Part shown: piece after piece, positions 58,155-64,000 of the stretch
Numbering within the stretch: position 1 is the stretch's first letter
Layout: each line of letters starts with the position of its first letter
Source of the DNA: Rudaea cellulosilytica DSM 22992
GTDB lineage: Bacteria; Pseudomonadota; Gammaproteobacteria; Xanthomonadales; Rhodanobacteraceae
Assembly (NCBI RefSeq): GCF_000378125.1
Contig: NZ_KB899245.1
Span: 124,001-188,000, forward strand
Reading direction: 5' to 3'
DNA: 64,000 nt
Position numbers and translations under genes: made by a program
Notes under the pieces: model-generated
The model's input: the letters and a program-made list of their open reading frames with translations, nothing else
Told to the model about the DNA's origin: nothing
Databases searched by the model: none

Positions 58155-58613
58155 TTACACCCCGATATCCTCGTTCCACAGCTCGGGCCGTGCGGCGATG
58201 AACTTGCGCATCAGCTCGATGCAGCGCGCATCGTTGGCGAGATCGAGACGCACGCCTTTGCTGCGCAGCCAGTCTTCCTCGCCCATGAAGGTGACGTTCT
58301 CGCCGATCACCACGTGCGGGATGCCGTACAACACGATCGCGCCTGAGCACATCGAGCACGGCGACAGCGTCGTGTAGATCATCGAGTTGCGATAGACCCG
58401 CGCCGGATGGCGGCCGGCGTTTTCCAGCGCGTCCATCTCGCCGTGCAGCGTCGCGCTGCCTTTCTGCACACGCCGGTTGTGGCCGCGGCCGATGATGCGG
58501 CCTTCGTATACAAGTACACTTCCAATCGGAATGCCGCCCTCGGCGAGACCGAGTTCGGCTTCTGCTATCGCTGCGTCGAGAAAGGGATCCATAGTCCTGT
58601 TCGCAAGATTCAT
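58155..58613 (-). CDS. Cytosine deaminase, yeast FCY1-like
   Basis: A 152-residue CDA-fold enzyme. Zinc ligands are H57 with E59 (ATLHGEMDAL) and C86/C89 (SPCSMCSGAI). The blocks RVQKGSATLHGE, TTLSPCSMC, YGIPHVVIGENVTF and the closing RPELWNEDIG match yeast cytosine deaminase (Fcy1) almost motif for motif, unlike the tRNA-adenosine deaminase TadA. It would convert cytosine to uracil for pyrimidine salvage. Start M1 or M8 (58592) is open. It is downstream of lptB. Confidence 0.85.
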   Translation of the reverse strand: MNLANRTMDPFLDAAIAEAELGLAEGGIPIGSVLVYEGRIIGRGHNRRVQKGSATLHGEMDALENAGRHPARVYRNSMIYTTLSPCSMCSGAIVLYGIPHVVIGENVTFMGEEDWLRSKGVRLDLANDARCIELMRKFIAARPELWNEDIGV

Positions 58614-58752
58614 GGGTCAATGCGTGCCACGGTCGCGAGGGGAGACCGTGGCGGAATGAGTGCGGCGATCGTATCGCATCGAAGGACGGGGTGACACGTG
58701 GCGGGCGGCGAGGCGGTGGCAATGCGTCAGCCGCACGCCAACCGGTGGTGCA

Positions 58753-59472
58753 TCACATGCGGAACTTGCTACCCAGATAGACCTCGCGCACCTGCTTGTT
58801 CGCGAGCACGTCTTCGGGCGAGCCTTTGGCGAGCACGCCGCCGTCGCTCATGATGTAGGCGCGGTCGCAGATGCCTAGCGTCTCGCGCACGTTGTGGTCG
58901 GTGATGAGGATGCCGATGCCGCGCTCTTTCAGTTGGCGCACGATGCGCTGGATTTCGTCGACCGAGATCGGGTCAATGCCGGCGAACGGTTCGTCGAGCA
59001 GCATGTAGCGCGGATTCGCCGCGAGCGCGCGCGTGATCTCGACGCGCCGGCGTTCGCCGCCCGACAGAGACTGGCCTTTGGACTTGGCGATGTGCGCGAT
59101 CTGCAGTTCGTCGAGCAACGATTCGAGTTCGCGGCGGCGGCCCTGGGCGTCGAGATCCTCGCGCAGCTCGAGGATGGCGAGCACATTCTCTTCGACGGTG
59201 AGGCGACGAAAGACACTCGGTTCCTGTGGCAGATAGCCGACGCCGAGGCGCGCACGCGCGTGCATCGGCATCGCGGTGATGTCGTGCTCGTCGAGCGTGA
59301 TGCGACCGGCATCGGCGCCGACGAGGCCGACGACCATGTAGAACGTCGTCGTCTTACCCGCGCCGTTCGGGCCGAGCAGGCCGACGATCTCGCCCTGGTC
59401 GAGGGTGAACTCGAAGTCGCGCACGACGGCGCGACCCTTGTAGCTTTTCTGCAGACCGACCGCGTTGAGCAT
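58753..59472 (-). CDS. lptB: LPS export ABC transporter ATP-binding protein LptB
   Basis: A 239-residue ATPase that powers LPS extraction by LptFG. Walker [14 protein letters not shown], signature [11 protein letters not shown] and Walker [12 protein letters not shown] are intact; the switch His lies in [14 protein letters not shown] 59472 overlaps the stop of lptA (TGATG). The genes kdsD-kdsC-lptC-lptA-lptB read as one set. rpoN, which often follows lptB, is not here. Confidence 0.97.
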   Translation of the reverse strand: MLNAVGLQKSYKGRAVVRDFEFTLDQGEIVGLLGPNGAGKTTTFYMVVGLVGADAGRITLDEHDITAMPMHARARLGVGYLPQEPSVFRRLTVEENVLAILELREDLDAQGRRRELESLLDELQIAHIAKSKGQSLSGGERRRVEITRALAANPRYMLLDEPFAGIDPISVDEIQRIVRQLKERGIGILITDHNVRETLGICDRAYIMSDGGVLAKGSPEDVLANKQVREVYLGSKFRM

Positions 59473-60173
59473 CAGTGTGTGCCGTCCTTGCTCTTGTCGG
59501 ATGCGGCCTTGTCGGCGGCCGGTTTCACGGCAGGCTTCGCTTCCTTGGGCTGCGGCTTCGCTTCGGCCGCGGCGGGCTTGGCTGCGCCGGTGGGGAAGCC
59601 GCAATTGTTCGGGCTCGTCGCCGGCGTCTGTGTCTTCGCTTCCATGACCATGTGCACGCGGCTCGAAGGCTCGGTCTTGTTGCCCGATTCCATATCACCC
59701 GTATCGGTGTTGTAGATCATGTGTTCGCCGCGAAATTCGCCGCGATTGCCCTGCACGACAACCACGTTGCCAGTCAGTTCGGCGAGGTTGGTCAGGGGGT
59801 TGTAGTCGATTTTGTCGGCATTCGCAGTCATCAGCGCGCAGTCGCCGTCGTGCACTTGCTGCAGGTGCGCTTGCTTGCCGGTGAGGATCACGCGCGACAT
59901 CTTGCCGGCATTGGGGTCCTTCGCGCTTGAAGGAATCTGGTACACGGTCGCGTGTGCGGAGGTCATCTTGATCGAACCGCGCGTGATGATGACGTTGCCG
60001 TCGAAGTCCGACACGTCCGGATCGTTGGCCGCGCCGGTTTTGCTTTGCACCGACTTGGAGTAGTTCGCGTCAAGATTCGCTGGCTGGTCCTTGTCGGTTT
60101 TCAGCGCGAACGCCTGGCTTGCCAGCAGCAGCGCGGCAATGCCGCAGACAGTGATGATTTTCGATGTTGTCAT
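59472..60173 (-). CDS. lptA: LPS transport periplasmic protein LptA
   Basis: A 233-residue periplasmic bridge protein with a signal peptide ending SQAFA. The OstA-type jellyroll shows [40 protein letters not shown] and [17 protein letters not shown]. The last 45 residues or so are a Lys/Ala/Pro-rich tail (about 190-233), longer than in E. coli LptA. It overlaps lptC by 4 bases. Confidence 0.95.
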   Translation of the reverse strand: MTTSKIITVCGIAALLLASQAFALKTDKDQPANLDANYSKSVQSKTGAANDPDVSDFDGNVIITRGSIKMTSAHATVYQIPSSAKDPNAGKMSRVILTGKQAHLQQVHDGDCALMTANADKIDYNPLTNLAELTGNVVVVQGNRGEFRGEHMIYNTDTGDMESGNKTEPSSRVHMVMEAKTQTPATSPNNCGFPTGAAKPAAAEAKPQPKEAKPAVKPAADKAASDKSKDGTH

Positions 60174-60796
60174 TTCCCTTTCCCCGGCAGGCTGACGATG
60201 TGTACGTTGGACAGGAACTCGATTGTCTTCAAGTCCATGTCGGCCTTCATGCCGACGCTGTGCGAGACCGTGTTCGTTTCGGAGATGACCGTCGGTGCCG
60301 CGGTTTCCATGCGTTTGTCGCGGTGCGGCGCATTGGCGACCGGGCGGCCCTGGGCGTCCTTGAGTTTCGGGTCGGTCGTGATGGTCAGGTCATTGGTGTC
60401 GAGATCGACGCGCTCCACCTTTTCGGTTGGCTCGCGATGCATCAGGACCTTGCCTTCGAGCTTCATCACGTTGCCGTCCTTGTCGACCCATGCCGACTCG
60501 GACGTACCCTTCCAGGTATTGCTGCTGTTATCGATGATCTCGTAGTTCGGAAGGGTGACGTAGATCGAGCCGTCGTCGCCGCGGCGCGCCATGCGCGGCC
60601 CGGTGACACTGAACGAGAACGCGCCTTCGCTGTCGAGCGCATCGAGGGTGAAATCGTTCATCGTGTAGTCCGAGCGCGGCGGGCCGGTGAAGTCCTCGCT
60701 TGTGTCGCGCGCGCGCATGAGCCATACCTCCATCCATGCGGCGAACGCGATCAGTGCGAGGACGGCGACGATGAGCCAGGGACGGCGTTCGATCAT
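60170..60796 (-). CDS. lptC: LPS export protein LptC
   Basis: A 208-residue bitopic protein. One N-terminal helix (LIVAVLALIAFAAWMEVWL) anchors it, and the periplasmic part has the LptC pattern PRSDYTMNDFTLDALDSEGA and VERVDLDTNDLTI. It accepts LPS from LptBFG and passes it to LptA. It overlaps kdsC and lptA by 4 bases each. Confidence 0.94.
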   Translation of the reverse strand: MIERRPWLIVAVLALIAFAAWMEVWLMRARDTSEDFTGPPRSDYTMNDFTLDALDSEGAFSFSVTGPRMARRGDDGSIYVTLPNYEIIDNSSNTWKGTSESAWVDKDGNVMKLEGKVLMHREPTEKVERVDLDTNDLTITTDPKLKDAQGRPVANAPHRDKRMETAAPTVISETNTVSHSVGMKADMDLKTIEFLSNVHIVSLPGKGK

Positions 60797-61317
60797 GGCA
60801 GTTCGAGCTTGCCCTGCGCGGCGAGCAGCAGATCGCAGACCTCGCGCGCGGCGCCGTTGCCGCCGCCCAGGCGCGTGCGCCAGAGCGCGCGTTCGCGCAC
60901 GTAAGGATGCGCGTTGGCCGGTGCGATCGACAAGCCCGCGCGCTGCATCGGCGGCAGGTCGACCACGTCATCGCCGGTATAGCAGGCGTCCGCCGGATCG
61001 AGCTGCAGCGCCTTGAGCAGATGTTCGAAGCAGGCGAGCTTGTCGGAGCGGCCCTGGTAGACATGGACGATGCCGAGCTCGGCCATGCGCACCGAGACGG
61101 CATGGCTCGTGCGCGCGGTGATCACCGCGACCTCGACACCTGCGGCGGCGAGACGCTTCATTCCGGCGCCGTCGTGCGCGTGGAACGTCTTCAACTCGCT
61201 GCCGTCGGCCGTATACCAGAGCCGACCGTCGGTCAGTACGCCATCGACGTCGAACACGGCGAGCTTGATGCGTGCGGCGCGCTGGAGGATATCGGCGGGA
61301 AGGTCGGTCGGCAGCAT
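60793..61317 (-). CDS. kdsC: 3-deoxy-D-manno-octulosonate 8-phosphate phosphatase KdsC
   Basis: A 174-residue HAD phosphatase that makes Kdo from Kdo-8-P. FDVDGVLTDGRLWY carries the catalytic Asp pair, AVITARTSHAV is motif II, and YTGDDVVDLPPM is motif IV. It has no cap domain, as is normal for the tetrameric C0 type. ATG 61317 (MLPTDLPADILQRA) is chosen; the open frame extends upstream into the intergenic repeat. Confidence 0.96.
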   Translation of the reverse strand: MLPTDLPADILQRAARIKLAVFDVDGVLTDGRLWYTADGSELKTFHAHDGAGMKRLAAAGVEVAVITARTSHAVSVRMAELGIVHVYQGRSDKLACFEHLLKALQLDPADACYTGDDVVDLPPMQRAGLSIAPANAHPYVRERALWRTRLGGGNGAAREVCDLLLAAQGKLELP

Positions 61318-61536
61318 GAGGTTCGGGCGGGAATATTGGCTGGCAATTCTACAGGCAACGGGCGTTAACGCGGGCTGAGGAAGTTGGCTTTGCGCCAGGC
61401 ATTCCGGCTTGCTCCGAAGGAGTAGGCCGGATACGAGGGAAACGCTCGCGCAGCAAATGTCCCGCGCCTCTTGCCTCGTCATCGGCGAATTGCATCCGCA
61501 ATTCGCCCCTGAGGCTATTCAGCGCGAATGGTCTCG
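61318..61536. repeat. Palindromic intergenic region between kdsD and kdsC
   Basis: A 219-base gap inside the kds/lpt gene set contains a perfect 10-bp hairpin (GGCGAATTGC-ATCC-GCAATTCGCC, 61484-61507) and weaker inverted repeats around 61390-61440. No gene is visible. It may be a REP-like element or an attenuator that partly separates kdsD from kdsC-lptCAB. Confidence 0.45.
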
Positions 61537-62553
61537 CTACACCACGCGCGCGCGGAAGAGGTCGTGAATGTTGAGCGCGCCGATCAAGCGTTCGTCGGTA
61601 TCGACGACGAGCAGAGCGTGGATCTTGTAGGTCTCCATGAGCTGCGCGGCCTCGACCGCGAGCTTGTCCGCGCGGATCGTCTTCGGCTTGGTGCTCATCA
61701 GCTCGGTGACCCGGGTGCGGCGCAGGTCGATGTCGTCGTCGTCGATCGCGCGGCGCAGGTCGCCGTCGGTGAACACGCCGGCAAGTGCGCCGTCCGCGCC
61801 GACCACGGCGGTCATGCCGAGGCCCTTGCGCGTCATCTCGGCCATCGCCTCGTGGATCGTGGCGTCGAGGCCGATCATCGGCAGGCGCTCGCCGCTGTGC
61901 ATGACGTCGGCGACATGCACGAACAGGCGCCGGCCGAGCGCGCCGGCCGGGTGTGAGCGGGCGAAATCCTCTTCGGTGAAGCCGCGCGCTTCGAGCAGGG
62001 CGATCGCGAGCGCGTCGCCCATGACCAGCGCCGCGGTCGTGCTCGCGGTCGGCGCGAGGCCGAGCGGGCAGGCTTCCTCGGGTACGCTGACGTCGAGGTG
62101 CACGTCGGCCATCGTCGCGAGCGAGGAGTCGGGATTGCCGGTCATCAGGATCAGCGGCACGCCCTGGCGCTTGATCAGCGGCAGGATCGCGAGCAGTTCG
62201 TCGGTCTCGCCCGAGTTCGACAGCGCGAGCACCACGTCCTTCTGCGTGATCATGCCGAGGTCGCCGTGGCTGGCCTCGCCCGGATGGACGAAGAACGCTG
62301 GCGTACCGGTCGAAGCCAGCGTCGCCGCGATCTTGCGCGCGACATGTCCCGACTTGCCCATACCCGAGACCACGACGCGGCCGCCGCAGTCGAGCATCAG
62401 CTCGCAAGCGCGCAAAAATGCGCCGTCGATACGCGACTCGAGCAGGCTGATCGCGCGCGCCTCGGTCTCGATAACGGTAATCGCGCTGCGCCTCAAGGCG
62501 GCTGGGTCGAGCCGCGCCGGCGCCGGGTTCAGTGGCTGGATTTTCGCATTCAT
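61537..62553 (-). CDS. kdsD: Arabinose-5-phosphate isomerase KdsD
   Basis: A 338-residue enzyme converting ribulose-5-P to arabinose-5-P, the first Kdo step. The SIS domain has GGRVVVSGMGKSGHVARKIA, FVHPGEASHGDLGM and LALSNSGETDELL. A CBS pair follows (DVMHSGERLPMI and ELMSTKPKTIRA). I chose ATG 62553 by family length. ATG 62628 has a better ribosome site (AGGAAA) and would add 25 residues. Confidence 0.95.
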   Translation of the reverse strand: MNAKIQPLNPAPARLDPAALRRSAITVIETEARAISLLESRIDGAFLRACELMLDCGGRVVVSGMGKSGHVARKIAATLASTGTPAFFVHPGEASHGDLGMITQKDVVLALSNSGETDELLAILPLIKRQGVPLILMTGNPDSSLATMADVHLDVSVPEEACPLGLAPTASTTAALVMGDALAIALLEARGFTEEDFARSHPAGALGRRLFVHVADVMHSGERLPMIGLDATIHEAMAEMTRKGLGMTAVVGADGALAGVFTDGDLRRAIDDDDIDLRRTRVTELMSTKPKTIRADKLAVEAAQLMETYKIHALLVVDTDERLIGALNIHDLFRARVV

Positions 62554-62780
62554 CAGCAGGGGAAGGAGCAGGGACAGCGGTGGATGTGCGGGATCCGGGT
62601 TTCTGTGCCCGAGGTAATTCGTTACCATTGTCGTTTTCCTATTGTAGCCGTCACCCCCCCGTGCCAGCCAGAAGCTCCCGCTCTGGGACAGCGGCGGGCC
62701 GGCGCCGGTTCCGTTGCAGTCCACGGTGGGTTGCGCCGATCCGGGCCAGGCGACGAATCAAGACGAAAACGACGCCATAA

Positions 62781-64000
<1,220 letters not shown>

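Overview
The window is a GC-rich, densely packed chromosomal segment of a Gram-negative bacterium. It encodes LPS transport and Kdo synthesis (kdsD, kdsC, lptC, lptA, lptB), murA, BolA-type ibaG, aerobic ubiquinone hydroxylases, a TonB-dependent receptor and a tripartite RND pump. The gene order (kdsD-kdsC-lptCAB and ibaG-murA) and the MdtABC-type pump point to a Gammaproteobacterium. A Xanthomonadales/Rhodanobacteraceae-like host is my best guess from overall gene content; this is inference, not proof. I see no insertion sequence, prophage, integrase or CRISPR array.

Layout. 0-9.3 kb (all minus strand): tRNA-Val with a strong terminator and a decayed partial copy, a small ketosynthase/ACP/esterase group, a cyclase-family hydrolase, a two-subunit molybdenum hydroxylase, an unknown secreted protein and dxs. 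9.4-16.6 kb: an unknown membrane protein, a CBS-domain remnant, an HNH protein, a TPR-2OG oxygenase fusion, a GNAT protein, a large acyl-CoA dehydrogenase and a lipoprotein. 16.7-22.7 kb (plus strand): recQ, then a tight four-gene set (HAD phosphatase, GSA-aminomutase-like PLP enzyme, family 2 glycosyltransferase, UDP-xylose synthase). 22.7-26.9 kb: two paralogous AraC regulators with DUF3224, YafK-type L,D-transpeptidase and two NTF2-like proteins. 26.9-34 kb: M13 peptidase, GNAT, MmcQ, CDF transporter, small membrane proteins, HDAC-like deacetylase, and cobalamin adenosyltransferase with a DUF6580-like membrane protein. 34-43.7 kb: UbiH-family pair, class A acid phosphatase, TonB receptor, a GSGD-ladder secreted protein, Mpo1-like, MAPEG and DUF486 proteins, an Ntn asparaginase and an unknown secreted protein. 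43.8-58.1 kb: MASE1/CHASE/EAL phosphodiesterase, a RegB/RegA redox two-component system and the mdtABC-oprM-like pump operon. 58.1-64 kb: yeast-type cytosine deaminase, the LPS-transport operon, ibaG and the 5' part of murA.

How the genes work together. KdsD and KdsC make and dephosphorylate Kdo-8-P, and LptC, LptA and LptB move the finished LPS outward. The MdtABC-like pump has its own NodT-type outer-membrane lipoprotein. RegB carries both a quinone-site motif and a cysteine placed like the redox cysteine of the family. The EAL protein is convergent with regBA, and the pump is divergent from it, which leaves a 478-base control region.

The most unusual items are: (1) a 48-base duplication of the adenosyltransferase start, whose four differences are all synonymous, separated by a 145-base palindrome-rich spacer; (2) the HAD/aminomutase/GT2/UXS operon of unknown product; (3) an eight-rung GSGD ladder in a secreted protein; (4) a degraded tRNA-Val half upstream of the intact gene; and (5) the bacterial cytosine deaminase of yeast FCY1 type.
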